64,000 bases of DNA from Caldicellulosiruptor kronotskyensis 2002 (GCF_000166775.1 NC_014720.1:769501-833500); one strand, 5' to 3'. Shown: positions 18,447 through 27,958, counted from the stretch's first letter. Numbers and translations are program-made. The notes: a model not told the origin generated them from the letters alone.

Positions 18447-20501
18447 ATGAAAAAACCAAACATAATCCTGCCAGCAGTTTTACTTTTATCGTTTACACCT
18501 GTTTTTGTCTTTGCAGGGGACTCTACAGCAGTTAAAACAATAAAGCTTGCGTTTAATGTTGTTCTTGCAATTGGTTTTCTTTCTTTATTTGTTTCAATAA
18601 CCCTGTTTTTCATAAGACTGATGGTTCACAAAGACAGCACAGAGAGAGCAAAAATCATGCAGTGGTCAAAGTATATTCTGGCGGGCAGCATAATTATTTT
18701 TGCTCTCTCTACTGTTGTAGGTATTATGCTTTCCTACCAGCAGCAGCTCATAGACATTGCAAAAATAACTTTCACAAATCCTGAAAATGAACCAACACTC
18801 AAGAAAATACTATTTGATATAGGTGATAAAATAGACATCTTTGTAAACGCAATAATAAACGTTCTATCAGCATTCATTGTGACACCAATTGAATGGTTTG
18901 GAAAACTTGCAGGATTTAAACCACTGAATCAGTTGTTTTTTGAAGGAAATCCGTTTAGTGATAAGGAGATGGATTACATTTTAAAATTTTACTGGATTGT
19001 TGCATCAGTCAGCTCTGTTTTTATTATAATTCTTGTTGGCAAGACAGCAATTAAATTAATGTTTAGTGGCATAACAGCATCGGAGAGAGTATCGCTCACA
19101 AAAGAAATTACAACATGGTTTATGTCACTGCTTGTCATTGCAACAGCTCCATGGATATTGTATCTGATGTTTGAGTTTTTCTCACTTCTTACAATGTGGC
19201 TTCAGAGTGCTATAAACAGCAGCTTTTTATACACAACAAATTCTAATAAAACGTTTGTAACTATACTACATGCTTTTGGTTTAGGATATGACCAGTCAGA
19301 AAGTTCGATAAAAAATTACAAAGAGATTTTGCAAATACTGGGCGAAAAAAACCCAGAAGAAATTATACAAAAGCAGGGTATAATTGATACATTCTTTTTT
19401 CATGTATGTGGTTCTAACCCTGTTAACACTATCATAATGAAAGCACTGTACCTGCCACTGTGGGCAAAAATCAATATCGTATTCATGGTAAGGAAGTTTA
19501 TACTGGGGATATTCTTCCTGTTTACTCCAGTAGCAATCCTGATGTGGGGCATCAAAAGAGACTCGATGCTTCTTGATGTCTGGTTTGGTGAAATTCTAAC
19601 AAATGTATCAATGGCATTTTTCTATGCATTTACCTATATGGCAACGGTACACATATTCACAGCAGCAGGCTGGACAGGATGGGCGTTTGGGTTTATCGCA
19701 ATGTACTCAATCCCAAAGGTTGCAGACACGCTTAGAAACCTTTTACAAAACATGTTTGAGCGTTGGGCAGGGATTGATGAGTTAAACCTTGCACGACCGG
19801 CGCTCGGTTCGCTCTCAAATATGTTAAAGGGTTTTTACAATGCATTCAATGTACTTTCTATGATAAGACTACCAAGAAGACCACCAAGGTTTGCGCAGTC
19901 AGAAAGTACTGACGAGCAAAGCTATGCTGTAGTACCTGCACAAGACAGAGCAGTGGCTTTGAGAGATAACAAAAATTTTGATGACGATGACTTATTCCCA
20001 ACCGGACCAACAATTAATAAACCACCATACTTTGGACCAACTCCAAGCCCCTCTTTTGGACCAAGACCGGGAGGTGGAGGAGGCGGTGGCGGTGGTGCAA
20101 CCGGAACTTCAACATTCAAAGGGTTTTTTGCTTCAAACTTCGGAACATTTAGAGAGCCTTCTGGAACATATGAGATTGATGATAGAATTGATTCAGTAAT
20201 TTTTGAGAAAATGAAACAAAATCCTGAATATCAACAGTACATCCAGGCGGAAGGACTTCAAAACTTGCTCACAAGCGCAAGCACTGTAAAATTGTTTATG
20301 GAAGTTATTAAAACAGGTGATACAAGAAGGCTTGATGAGCATGGTATTTCAGACAATACAAAACATGTACTTTCTGCCTTGCACAATATGTACAAAGTTG
20401 AAAAGAATCTTTTGCTGAGCCAGCTTGGTCTTCATGAAGTAAAAGTGCAGAATCAAAAGAGATATTTTATCAAACCAGATTTTTCAGAATACAGAATCTA
20501 A
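18447..20501 (+). CDS. TrbL/VirB6-like polytopic membrane protein
   Basis: 684 residues. An N-terminal signal-like helix and two helices (residues 5-100) resemble a VirB2-type pair; a central polytopic block of several helices (about 120-460) fits TrbL/VirB6. A proline and glycine-rich linker follows with an uninterrupted run of nine Gly (about residue 540), then a hydrophilic C-terminal domain of about 130 residues. VirB6-type proteins form the inner-membrane channel of the transfer apparatus. The gene starts 16 bases after virB4. The polar tail after the Gly linker is unassigned and may sit outside or inside the cell. Confidence 0.75.
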   Translation: MKKPNIILPAVLLLSFTPVFVFAGDSTAVKTIKLAFNVVLAIGFLSLFVSITLFFIRLMVHKDSTERAKIMQWSKYILAGSIIIFALSTVVGIMLSYQQQLIDIAKITFTNPENEPTLKKILFDIGDKIDIFVNAIINVLSAFIVTPIEWFGKLAGFKPLNQLFFEGNPFSDKEMDYILKFYWIVASVSSVFIIILVGKTAIKLMFSGITASERVSLTKEITTWFMSLLVIATAPWILYLMFEFFSLLTMWLQSAINSSFLYTTNSNKTFVTILHAFGLGYDQSESSIKNYKEILQILGEKNPEEIIQKQGIIDTFFFHVCGSNPVNTIIMKALYLPLWAKINIVFMVRKFILGIFFLFTPVAILMWGIKRDSMLLDVWFGEILTNVSMAFFYAFTYMATVHIFTAAGWTGWAFGFIAMYSIPKVADTLRNLLQNMFERWAGIDELNLARPALGSLSNMLKGFYNAFNVLSMIRLPRRPPRFAQSESTDEQSYAVVPAQDRAVALRDNKNFDDDDLFPTGPTINKPPYFGPTPSPSFGPRPGGGGGGGGGATGTSTFKGFFASNFGTFREPSGTYEIDDRIDSVIFEKMKQNPEYQQYIQAEGLQNLLTSASTVKLFMEVIKTGDTRRLDEHGISDNTKHVLSALHNMYKVEKNLLLSQLGLHEVKVQNQKRYFIKPDFSEYRI

Positions 20502-20565
20502 GATTCAAAATTTTTTCTTTGTGTGGTATGATGTTCATATAAAGCAAAAGGAAAGGGGTATTTAG

Positions 20566-21612
20566 ATGAAAAAAAGAGAAAAAATCACCACTGTAGACAT
20601 TGAGAAAAAACTTCTTCAAAAAGACGCAAAAATACTGCCAGCTGATGAAACTAATAAGCTTTGTTGTATCTATGACTGTATTGACAATGCACGCTATAAG
20701 ATTGTGACAGGAGATGAAGAAATTTATGTTTGCTCAGCTCACAGCAGAGAATTAAAAGCAGAAGCCATAACAAAAATTACTGCAGATTTCTTCCTTGAAA
20801 AACATTACACAACGCTTCTTTTAAAGATTGGTGATTACGATTTATTTGTAAATGAAACTGACATTGATTTTTCCGAACTTGAAAAGAGACTGATTGAAAA
20901 AGGTATAAATGAAAGCAAAATAGACAGAGCAGTTATTGAAAGTTCCGTAGCAACCCATGAAAACATAACTTATGCAGAAGTTTTAAATGATAAACTATAT
21001 TACATCAGCTGTCTGCCACCAAATGATTTGTATTTCCCCACCAGTAGCGAACTTTTTCTTGTTAGAGAAAAGATATTAGGCTGCGAATATGACATAGTAG
21101 AAAAACCAAAAGTGATTTTGAGTCACAAAGACATATGGCTTGACGATGATATTGAAGAACCGAAGAAAGTTTATACTGGTAACTGTTTTGTTTGTAACAA
21201 AACAGCAAGCTATAATGTGGGAAAATACAATCTCTGTAAAAATCATTTGATGCAGACTCAGCAAGGAATGATAAGGCAATTTTTTATTGATGCGTTCATT
21301 GGTGTACTCTGCGACATTCAACCTTCAGACATGCTGTTTGTGAACTTCAATGACAAAAACCTGAAACTCGAAGTATATGATTTAGAAAGCTTGTCGGAAA
21401 TACATGAGACTATAAAAGACTATAAGATGAAGTTTATAAACTTCAACATTGAATTTGCTGACAGGTTTATAAGATGTCCAGAGATAGCTTATTCTGCTAT
21501 TGTAAATGACCTTCTTGTAACGTATTCACGTGTTTTTGATAATAGCTTCATAACCAAGGAAGAATGGGATGAGATTGTGAAAAGAATAAAGGAAAAGGGG
21601 TTGCTCGAATAG
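20566..21612 (+). CDS. Hypothetical protein with two cysteine-rich zinc-binding-like motifs
   Basis: 348 residues. Two repeats of a short Cys/His motif are visible: CCIYDCIDNARYKI followed by VCSAHS (about 32-65), and CFVCNKTASYNVGKY followed by LCKNH (about 205-228). Both look like small treble-clef or zinc-ribbon units, as in proteins that bind nucleic acids or other proteins. I do not recognise the intervening domains. A weak promoter-like TATGAT precedes it and a terminator follows. Confidence 0.5.
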   Translation: MKKREKITTVDIEKKLLQKDAKILPADETNKLCCIYDCIDNARYKIVTGDEEIYVCSAHSRELKAEAITKITADFFLEKHYTTLLLKIGDYDLFVNETDIDFSELEKRLIEKGINESKIDRAVIESSVATHENITYAEVLNDKLYYISCLPPNDLYFPTSSELFLVREKILGCEYDIVEKPKVILSHKDIWLDDDIEEPKKVYTGNCFVCNKTASYNVGKYNLCKNHLMQTQQGMIRQFFIDAFIGVLCDIQPSDMLFVNFNDKNLKLEVYDLESLSEIHETIKDYKMKFINFNIEFADRFIRCPEIAYSAIVNDLLVTYSRVFDNSFITKEEWDEIVKRIKEKGLLE

Positions 21613-21626
21613 AAAAAAATCTTCAG

Positions 21627-21670
21627 AGGCAGGCACAGATAGTTACCAATGGTGTCTGCCTTTTTATTTT
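21627..21670 (+). terminator. Intrinsic terminator before the defence operon
   Basis: AGGCAGGCAC (21627-21636) pairs with GTGTCTGCCT (21652-21661), one bulge, followed by TTTTATTTTTT. Confidence 0.75.
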
Positions 21671-21684
21671 TTAAGAGAATTATG

Positions 21685-21714
21685 TTGAAAAAATATTATT
21701 AAACATTGTAAAAT
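21685..21714 (+). promoter_or_regulatory. Promoter of the ABC-three-component operon
   Basis: TTGAAA (21685-21690), 18-base spacer, TAAAAT (21709-21714), 36 bases before the HNH gene. It gives the defence operon its own transcription unit. Confidence 0.5.
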
Positions 21715-21750
21715 GTTTATATACCTTATTTTGTACACAGGTGAACAGGA

Positions 21751-22494
21751 TTGAGAAGAAAAATACCGTCGCACATACAAAAAGCAGTATTATTAAGAAG
21801 CGGTAACAGATGTGCTATTTGTAAAGCAGAATTAGCAACAATAGAAGAAAATTGTGTTCATATAATAGCTGAAATTGCTCATATAATAGGATACAGCAGC
21901 GAAGGACCCCGTGGCAGTTGTGATTTGTCAGAATCGGCTCTGAATAGTTACGAAAATCTAATTGTTGTTTGTAGGAATTGTCACACAAAAATAGATAATG
22001 CAGAGGAACGATATACAGTGGAAAAATTAAAGGAAATCAAAATAGAACATGAGAAGTGGGTAAAAAGTAGATTGAATAATCCTTTAATTGATGTTTCCTA
22101 TGACCATTTTGGTGATATTGTTGAAGAATTAGTAAAACGGAAAATAGCAGATATTAATCCAGAAGACTATGATATACCTTCTTTAAAGGAAAAGATAAGA
22201 AGAAATACCCTATCTGAAGATGTTATAGAGCTGTTGCTGACAGGGCTTTGCAGCTCGAAAAAATTAGGTCAATATTTGAACGAAAGAGTTCAAGATGGAT
22301 ACCCAGAATACTTAGAAGCTTGTATAAGACAGAAATATCTTGAATTGAAAGTTAAAGAGAAACTATCTGTAAATGATATATTTTATGCATTGTGGGATTA
22401 TGTAAGAAACGGAAGAACGTCTTTTGAATATCAGAGAGCAGCTTTAGGTATAGTTACATATTATTTTGAAAGATGTGTGGTGTTTGAGAAATGA
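21751..22494 (+). CDS. HNH endonuclease-type effector of an ABC-three-component (ABC-3C) system
   Basis: 247 residues. The N-terminal 100 residues are an HNH nuclease: CAICKAEL zinc knuckle, EIAHIIG (general base His), SYENLIVVC (Asn) and CHTKID (metal His). The C-terminal half is helical and unassigned, probably the part that contacts the other subunits. Start TTG 21751 follows AGGTGAACAGG. The stop overlaps the start of the next gene (ATGA), and the third gene encodes a DUF2326-type ABC ATPase; this three-gene layout with a variable effector defines ABC-3C conflict systems. Proposed role: DNA cleavage when phage or plasmid DNA is sensed. Confidence 0.78.
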   Translation: MRRKIPSHIQKAVLLRSGNRCAICKAELATIEENCVHIIAEIAHIIGYSSEGPRGSCDLSESALNSYENLIVVCRNCHTKIDNAEERYTVEKLKEIKIEHEKWVKSRLNNPLIDVSYDHFGDIVEELVKRKIADINPEDYDIPSLKEKIRRNTLSEDVIELLLTGLCSSKKLGQYLNERVQDGYPEYLEACIRQKYLELKVKEKLSVNDIFYALWDYVRNGRTSFEYQRAALGIVTYYFERCVVFEK

Positions 22495-22727
22495 TTTTTC
22501 CAAATAAGACTACGAAATTATCCTATTCTCTACTGGGCTGCGGAAGCTATATTCTACAAGAACTTAAAAACCCTCAGACAGTTTCAGCTTTATGGGAAAA
22601 AGTAAAGATAAAATATAAAGAGCTTAAGAATTTTGAAAAATTTATTTTAACTTTAGACTTTTTGTACATATTGGGAATGATAGAGTTTGAAAATGGGCTT
22701 CTCAGGAGGAGTAAAGAAGATGATTAA
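22491..22727 (+). CDS. ABC-3C middle component (MC6-like)
   Basis: 78-residue winged-helix-like protein (LLGCGSYILQELKNPQTVSA, then LWEKVK). Size, position and sequence resemble the short ABC-3C middle component family 6. It overlaps the HNH gene by four bases and the ATPase gene by eight, indicating a fixed stoichiometry. It probably bridges effector and ATPase. Assignment rests on context plus recognisable pattern; no search was possible. Confidence 0.65.
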   Translation: MIFPNKTTKLSYSLLGCGSYILQELKNPQTVSALWEKVKIKYKELKNFEKFILTLDFLYILGMIEFENGLLRRSKEDD

Positions 22728-24492
22728 AGCTATAAGGAGTGATAAAAGTAGTTTTAAAAATATAGAATTTCAAAAAGGTTTCAATGTTATTTTGGCTGAG
22801 AGGACAAAAGAAGCAAGCAACAAAGATTCCAGAAATGGTCTTGGAAAAACTACTTTGATAGAAATAATACATTTTTGTTTAGGAGGTAACTTAAATAGTT
22901 TAAATACTCTTAAATCAAAAGAATTAAAAGATTGGACTTTTATTATGGATTTGACATTACGTAAAAAAGATTATGTAGTTGCAAGAAAAACAAGTGATCC
23001 TTCCAAAGTGATATTAAAAGGGGATTTTAATGACTGGCCAATAAAACCTAATTATGATAGTAAAAAAAATGAATTTATAATGAATGTGAAAGATTGGGTT
23101 AAAGTTTTAGGTTATTTAATGTTTGATATTCCGTTTGAAATCAATAATGAAAAAAAATACAAGCTCTCTTTTAGAAGTTTGATTTCATACTTTGTAAGAC
23201 ATGGGAAAGGTGCTTATTTGAGTCCATTTAAACATTTTGAACAACAAAAAGAATTTGATATTCAAATACACCAAGCATTTTTGTTAGGACTTAATTGGGA
23301 GTATGCCCGGGAACTTCAATTGTTAAAAGATGAAAAGAAAAATATTGATAGTTTAAGAAGAATGGCTGAAGAAGGATTTTTAGTCGAATATTTTGGAGAA
23401 AAAGGTTCATTAGATAAAGGTTTACTTGAAGCTGAGCTTGTAAATCTTACAAGTGAACTTGAAGAACTTAATAATCAGCTGAGAACCTTCAGAGTGCATC
23501 CTCAGTATTACGTAATCCAGGGAGAATGCGATAAAATTACTTCCGAAATTCATAGCTTGCGTGATAAAAGACACTTGTTGATTTCTCTCAAAAAAAGATA
23601 TGAAGATAGTATAGAAGAAGAGAAGGATGTTTCTATAGACCATATTAAAAACGTTTACGAGGAATGTGGAATACTTTTGAAAGAATATGTTGTAAAGAAA
23701 ATTGAAGAGGTGTTAGAATTCCATAAAAAAATTACAGCTAACAGAAAAGAGTATCTCTACAGCGAAATAGAAAGATTGGACAAAGAAATAAATAAAATTG
23801 AAAAGGAAATTGAAAAAAAGAGTGAACAAAGAGCAGAATTGATGAAAATTTTGGAAACCCATGGGGCGTTAGAAGAATTTGCAAAATTGCAACAGAGAGC
23901 TTCTGTTTTATCTCAAAGAATTGAAGAAATAAAAAGTAGAATTGAGTATATCAATGAGTTTGAGAATAAAATAAGTCAGTGGAAGATAAAGAAAGAAGAA
24001 TTATTAAATAAAATGAGGCAGGACTTTAAAGAAAGAGAATTAAAGAGGAGAGAAATTATAACTTATTTCAACAAAAATATTGAGTATCTATATGAAGAGC
24101 CCGGACTTTTAGGTATTGAAGTTTCTGATGATGGCTATAGATTTAAGATTGAAATGAAAAGAGCAAAAAGTCAGGGAATAAGTAATATGCAGATATTTTG
24201 TTATGATTTAGCTTTAATGCAATTAAGAAGTATTTATGAAGACATGCCAGGATTTTTAATTCACGATAGTATTATATTTGACGGTGTAGATGAGAGACAA
24301 AAAGCAAGGGCTTTGGAGTTAGCATATAAAGAGTCTATTGAAAGAGGATTCCAGTATATTTGTACTTTGAATTCAGATATGATACCGATAAATGAATTTT
24401 CATCTGAGATGCAGCAAAAGTTTAAAAGTTCAATTCGGGCTATATTTACCGACAGTACAGACGATGGCGGTCTTTTGGGGGTTAGATTTTAG
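22720..24492 (+). CDS. DUF2326-type SMC-like ABC ATPase of the ABC-3C system
   Basis: 590 residues with SMC/Rad50-like organisation. Walker A is RNGLGKTTLIEI (about residue 38), two long coiled-coil stretches occupy roughly 215-460, and the C-terminal half of the ATPase carries FLIHDSIIFDGVDERQ (about 511), the DUF2326 Walker B/D-loop signature. The product should clamp DNA and signal to the HNH effector. ATG 22720 with AGGAGG upstream is preferred to the in-frame ATG at 22687. A plain stop is followed by a 185-base AT-rich gap with a small GAGGG/CCCTC hairpin near 24,630. Confidence 0.82.
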   Translation: MIKAIRSDKSSFKNIEFQKGFNVILAERTKEASNKDSRNGLGKTTLIEIIHFCLGGNLNSLNTLKSKELKDWTFIMDLTLRKKDYVVARKTSDPSKVILKGDFNDWPIKPNYDSKKNEFIMNVKDWVKVLGYLMFDIPFEINNEKKYKLSFRSLISYFVRHGKGAYLSPFKHFEQQKEFDIQIHQAFLLGLNWEYARELQLLKDEKKNIDSLRRMAEEGFLVEYFGEKGSLDKGLLEAELVNLTSELEELNNQLRTFRVHPQYYVIQGECDKITSEIHSLRDKRHLLISLKKRYEDSIEEEKDVSIDHIKNVYEECGILLKEYVVKKIEEVLEFHKKITANRKEYLYSEIERLDKEINKIEKEIEKKSEQRAELMKILETHGALEEFAKLQQRASVLSQRIEEIKSRIEYINEFENKISQWKIKKEELLNKMRQDFKERELKRREIITYFNKNIEYLYEEPGLLGIEVSDDGYRFKIEMKRAKSQGISNMQIFCYDLALMQLRSIYEDMPGFLIHDSIIFDGVDERQKARALELAYKESIERGFQYICTLNSDMIPINEFSSEMQQKFKSSIRAIFTDSTDDGGLLGVRF

Positions 24493-24677
24493 GTGCTGTA
24501 AAGACGGCAAAAGTAAGGACTATTAAAAAATGACACTTTTTGCCACTAAAGCCCATGTCCCTTTCTAATAATTTGAAATGTTGATGTTTTAGGGGTAAAA
24601 TAATTATTGAGGAGATTTTTTGAGGGTGTCCCCCGCCCTCATCTGAGTCTAATACAAAAGGGGGAGTTTAACAAAAG

Positions 24678-25631
24678 ATGAGTAAAAAAAGACGCTCCAA
24701 AGATGCGGGTTTTAAGAAAATTTTCACAAACAAGGTTAATATCCACTGGTTTATAACTGAATTTTTTGGTGACTTTCTACCCTGTAAAATCGGACTTGAT
24801 GACATTGAAATACTTGCAACAGAATCAATTAACAGTCAGTGGAAAGCACGCAGGTCGGATGTGGTATATAAAATAAAGTACAAAGACGCTTTTGTCTGCG
24901 TACTTTTAGAGTTTCAAAACACAAAAGAAGAGCTGTTCCACTGCAGAATATATGAATATGTGCTGCTGATACAGAAAAAATATGCTATTGAAGACCTTCT
25001 TCCAGTAGTAATACCTGTTGTATTGTACACTGGGCAGGAAAGGTGGACACCTACAACATCTTTTGAAAAAGGTATTCTCTACTGGGAGGATTTTGAGCAG
25101 TTTGTGCAAAAGTTCAATTTCATATTCATTGACATCAAAGAAATAGATGACGAAAAACTGCTAAATGGTTCTAATCTGCTATCAGCAGCACTGTATATTG
25201 ACAAAGTATCAGAAAATCCAATCAAAGTTGCTGAAAGGCTTGAATATTTAAGTAAACACATTAAGTTTTCTGAAGAACAAAAGGAAGAGTTTTGTGAATG
25301 GCTGTACCACGTGGTGTTAAAGGGATACGGTTTCACAGATATGGAAGTAGACGAGTTTTTGTTCAAGTCCGATTTTCTCAGATTGGGGGTGAATGAAATG
25401 TTTCTCAACACTGCAGAAAAGATAAGAGAAGGATTGAAAAAGGAATTAGCAAAAGAAAGAGAAGTTGCTATTAAAGAAGGTATTCAACAAGGTATTCAAC
25501 AAGGTAAGGAACAAGCACTTATAGAAGTAGCTCAGAGAATGATTGCAGAAGGAGCTGAAGATTCTTTCATAGCAAAAGTCACAGGACTCAGTATTGAAAA
25601 AGTCCAGGAACTTCGAAATAACCTCAAATAG
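24678..25631 (+). CDS. Rpn-family PD-(D/E)XK nuclease (recombination-promoting nuclease type)
   Basis: 317 residues. The nuclease core shows RRSDVVYKIK followed by VCVLLEFQN, i.e. the Asp and Glu-x-Gln of the PD-(D/E)XK fold, in the N-terminal third. The C-terminus has the family's flexible Lys/Glu/Gln-rich tail, here with a tandem GIQQ-GIQQ-GK repeat (nt 25,478-25,507), and a short closing helix-turn-helix-like segment (AKVTGLSIEKVQEL). Members promote RecA-independent recombination and are very common in thermophilic Firmicutes. It is not a transposase in the classical sense and no inverted repeats flank it. Confidence 0.85.
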   Translation: MSKKRRSKDAGFKKIFTNKVNIHWFITEFFGDFLPCKIGLDDIEILATESINSQWKARRSDVVYKIKYKDAFVCVLLEFQNTKEELFHCRIYEYVLLIQKKYAIEDLLPVVIPVVLYTGQERWTPTTSFEKGILYWEDFEQFVQKFNFIFIDIKEIDDEKLLNGSNLLSAALYIDKVSENPIKVAERLEYLSKHIKFSEEQKEEFCEWLYHVVLKGYGFTDMEVDEFLFKSDFLRLGVNEMFLNTAEKIREGLKKELAKEREVAIKEGIQQGIQQGKEQALIEVAQRMIAEGAEDSFIAKVTGLSIEKVQELRNNLK

Positions 25632-25671
25632 CAAACTACAAATATTATAAACTTAAACCCGCATCTTGCAC

Positions 25672-25710
25672 AAAGGCAGGCACTTTAAAAATGTGCCTGC
25701 CTTTGTGTTT
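25672..25710 (+). terminator. Intrinsic terminator after the Rpn gene
   Basis: AAAGGCAGGCAC pairs with GTGCCTGCCTTT around a short AT loop (25672-25705), then TGTGTTTTT. Confidence 0.82.
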
Positions 25711-25758
25711 TTACAGGAGCATTTTTAGTGCAACTGAAAAAGGAGTGAAGCAATTAAG

Positions 25759-26091
25759 ATGAGAGAAAGGCTCATATCTTTGTTAGAACCTTTTGACAAC
25801 TGGGAAAATAATATCACAGAAAAAGAAAATTTAGCTGCAAAGGATGCTTTAAAGAAGTTTCTCAAGCATATTGAAAATTTAAAACCATCTAAGAAATATG
25901 CTAAATCTCAAATTACTTTACTGCACACAAGCTATTTAAGGCATCTTGTTGTTATCAAAAAAGCGCTCATGGAAAGAAAATATAGCCGTGCTTGCAATGA
26001 AATTATTACGTTGCTGAACCAAGAACCATTTTTACAGGCAAGAGTGCTTAACAATCTTGTGCATCTTCTTAATGAGGAGTTAAACAACTAA
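25759..26091 (+). CDS. Small helical hypothetical protein
   Basis: 110 residues, largely alpha-helical and charged, no membrane segment, no recognised motif. ATG 25759 with AAAGGAGTGAAG upstream. It is followed 21 bases later by another unknown gene with which it probably forms an operon. Confidence 0.5.
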   Translation: MRERLISLLEPFDNWENNITEKENLAAKDALKKFLKHIENLKPSKKYAKSQITLLHTSYLRHLVVIKKALMERKYSRACNEIITLLNQEPFLQARVLNNLVHLLNEELNN

Positions 26092-26112
26092 AAAGAAAGG
26101 AGTTGAACTTGA

Positions 26113-26769
26113 GTGTTTAAAAAGTTTTTAAAAAAGAAGACAAATGTTTTTGTTGTTGACCCCAAAAGAGAGTTCACTTTTGCGATTGACTTTATTCAAA
26201 AAGCGATTGAAGACGAAGACAAAGAGAACAAAGCAAAAATTCTGTCATTTGTTGAAGGATTGGTGAAAGAGGATCTCAGAAGTGATATACTGACAAAAAT
26301 AATATATAACCCCAACAATATGCTTAACAGAACCTCGTGGTTTCCTCTAGGCTATCTTGATTATGATATTTCCCAAGTACCAATTATTAAAGTAGACCTT
26401 TCAACAACGTGTGTAATTGCTTATCCATGGAATAGCGAAAGATATAAAAAGATGATTAAAACTCTCAGCAAAGAAGATTTTAAATACTATAAAATCAATC
26501 ATTTTGCCGAATATTATGTTCCATTGGATATTTGCTTTGTCACAAATGGTCATCATTCAATCGCAGCAGGCTGTGGTTATAAAAAAGGTTGGATAGAAGC
26601 AAAAGAGATAGATATAACCCCGCTATTTGAGAAAATTTATACAGATGGGCAAAACTGGTATGAATCTGCCACAGGCAAACTAATATTTGATGTTCCAGAT
26701 TTCAGAATAGCTCTTCTTTTCGAAATTGCAAAAATGAAATATGAGCTGCAAAAGAATTTTCAGTTCTAA
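26113..26769 (+). CDS. Hypothetical protein, DUF6710-like
   Basis: 218 residues, soluble. Recognisable segments are AYPWNSERYKKMIKTL (about 97-112), HFAEYYVPLDICFVTNGHHS (about 128-147) and the ending EIAKMKYELQKNFQF; these recall the uncharacterised DUF6710 family, which I state with low certainty. The conserved GHHS could be a catalytic or metal site. GTG 26113 is preceded by AAAGGAG. Function unknown. Confidence 0.45.
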   Translation: MFKKFLKKKTNVFVVDPKREFTFAIDFIQKAIEDEDKENKAKILSFVEGLVKEDLRSDILTKIIYNPNNMLNRTSWFPLGYLDYDISQVPIIKVDLSTTCVIAYPWNSERYKKMIKTLSKEDFKYYKINHFAEYYVPLDICFVTNGHHSIAAGCGYKKGWIEAKEIDITPLFEKIYTDGQNWYESATGKLIFDVPDFRIALLFEIAKMKYELQKNFQF

Positions 26770-26855
26770 CGATAACTCTTTCACTTTGTAGAATAAAACG
26801 AATAAAAGATACCAGAAAGGACAAACTTAAAACGAATATAAAGGTGGTGGTTAAA

Positions 26856-27449
26856 ATGTCTTTTTTAGCAGAACTAAAAATTATTAAAACCCAAGAGCTA
26901 CTTCAAGATCTTTTAAAAGATAAAGCTTTATGTCTTTGGGGCAGCAGCTGTATGGGGAAAAAGTTAACTGCGATATCAATCGCAAAGGTTTTAGAAAAAG
27001 ACTATGATTACAAACCTCTGTATTTTTCTGTTGTTGATGATTTAGATTATGAGTATTATAAGAAAAATTTCAAAGCTGAATTTTCAAATATCAATATGCT
27101 GCCTACTATCTGGAGAGAAGCCAAAGATAAAACACAAAAGAAAATTGTGTTTGTGGTAACCAGAATTGATAGGGCTAAAAAAGATACCATTCTCTATCTT
27201 TCAGAAATTCTACATTCAGTCAATTATTTTAACAATATTCTCCTTGTAACAATGGAATCTTTCCATGGCTTTGCAGAAGAATTTCCCAACATGCTCATAT
27301 TCACAAAAGCTCCAGAACAAAAATTATTAGAACTTTGTTCAGAGGACTTAACAAAAAACATTCTTTGTCTTTCATTAGGTGAGGCAGTTTATTTGACTGA
27401 AACTAAAAGAGCTTTGTTTTTAGCTGACAAATTATGGAAATCCTTATAA
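26856..27449 (+). CDS. Hypothetical protein with a P-loop-like motif
   Basis: 197 residues. Near residues 30-45 is LCLWGSSCMGKKLTAISIAK, which looks like a Walker A (GxxxxGKK) with Lys in place of the usual Ser/Thr after the catalytic Lys. KIVFVVTRIDRAKKDT could be the Walker B strand, so the fold may be a minimal AAA-type ATP-binding domain, perhaps inactive. ATG 26856 follows AAGGTGGTG. No partner is obvious. Confidence 0.45.
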   Translation: MSFLAELKIIKTQELLQDLLKDKALCLWGSSCMGKKLTAISIAKVLEKDYDYKPLYFSVVDDLDYEYYKKNFKAEFSNINMLPTIWREAKDKTQKKIVFVVTRIDRAKKDTILYLSEILHSVNYFNNILLVTMESFHGFAEEFPNMLIFTKAPEQKLLELCSEDLTKNILCLSLGEAVYLTETKRALFLADKLWKSL

Positions 27450-27576
27450 AAGAAACAGAGTAGAAAAGCTTTAAAACATTAAACATGCTATACTTTAGTC
27501 ATCAAAGGCAAAAGGGTATTTGCTCTTTTGCCTTCATAACAAATAAAACAAATACTAAATTCAGGAGGTGTTTGCT

Positions 27577-27864
27577 ATGTCAAAGGAAGAATTAATAAAG
27601 TCAATAGCTGAAAAAAGCGGTCTTACCAAGAAAGATTCTGAAAAGGCTTTGAACGTTTTGCTTGAGTGCATTCAAGAAGCTCTTTCAAAAGGCGACAAAG
27701 TTCAGCTTGTTGGCTTTGGTACATTCGAAGTGAAAGAAAGAGCTGAAAGGAAAGGAAGGAATCCTCAAACAGGTGAAGAAATTCTTATACCTGCAACAGT
27801 AGTTCCAGTTTTCAAAGCAGGAAAGGTTTTGAAAGAGGCTGTGTCTGGCCCATCCAAAAGCTAA
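27577..27864 (+). CDS. hup: HU-family nucleoid protein
   Basis: 95 residues with the complete HU/IHF pattern: SKEELIKSIAEKSGLTKKDS, GFGTFEVKERAERKGRNPQT and FKAGKVLKEAV. It binds and bends DNA without sequence specificity. ATG 27577 is fixed by AGGAGGTG. An element-borne copy suggests a role in folding element DNA or aiding recombination. Flanked by a hairpin upstream (27504-27533) and a terminator downstream. Confidence 0.95.
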   Translation: MSKEELIKSIAEKSGLTKKDSEKALNVLLECIQEALSKGDKVQLVGFGTFEVKERAERKGRNPQTGEEILIPATVVPVFKAGKVLKEAVSGPSKS

Positions 27865-27878
27865 AAAGTTAACTTAAC

Positions 27879-27917
27879 AAGCCTGCTGGGATACCAGCAG
27901 GCTTTATATTTTTTGTT
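27879..27917 (+). terminator. Intrinsic terminator after hup
   Basis: AAGCCTGCTGG (27879-27889) and CCAGCAGGCTT (27894-27904), then TATATTTTTTG. Confidence 0.85.
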
Positions 27918-27958
27918 GAGTAAAACACAAAAATCAAAGAAAGGGAGTGTGATTTTCA

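Noticed and set aside
24678..25631. Classical transposon around the Rpn gene
   Set aside because: No terminal inverted repeats or target duplications are visible; Rpn proteins are stand-alone nucleases despite the common 'transposase' label.
27504..27533. Terminator before hup
   Set aside because: The AAGGCAAAAG/CTTTTGCCTT stem is good but is not followed by a T run on the plus strand; kept only as a hairpin of unknown role.
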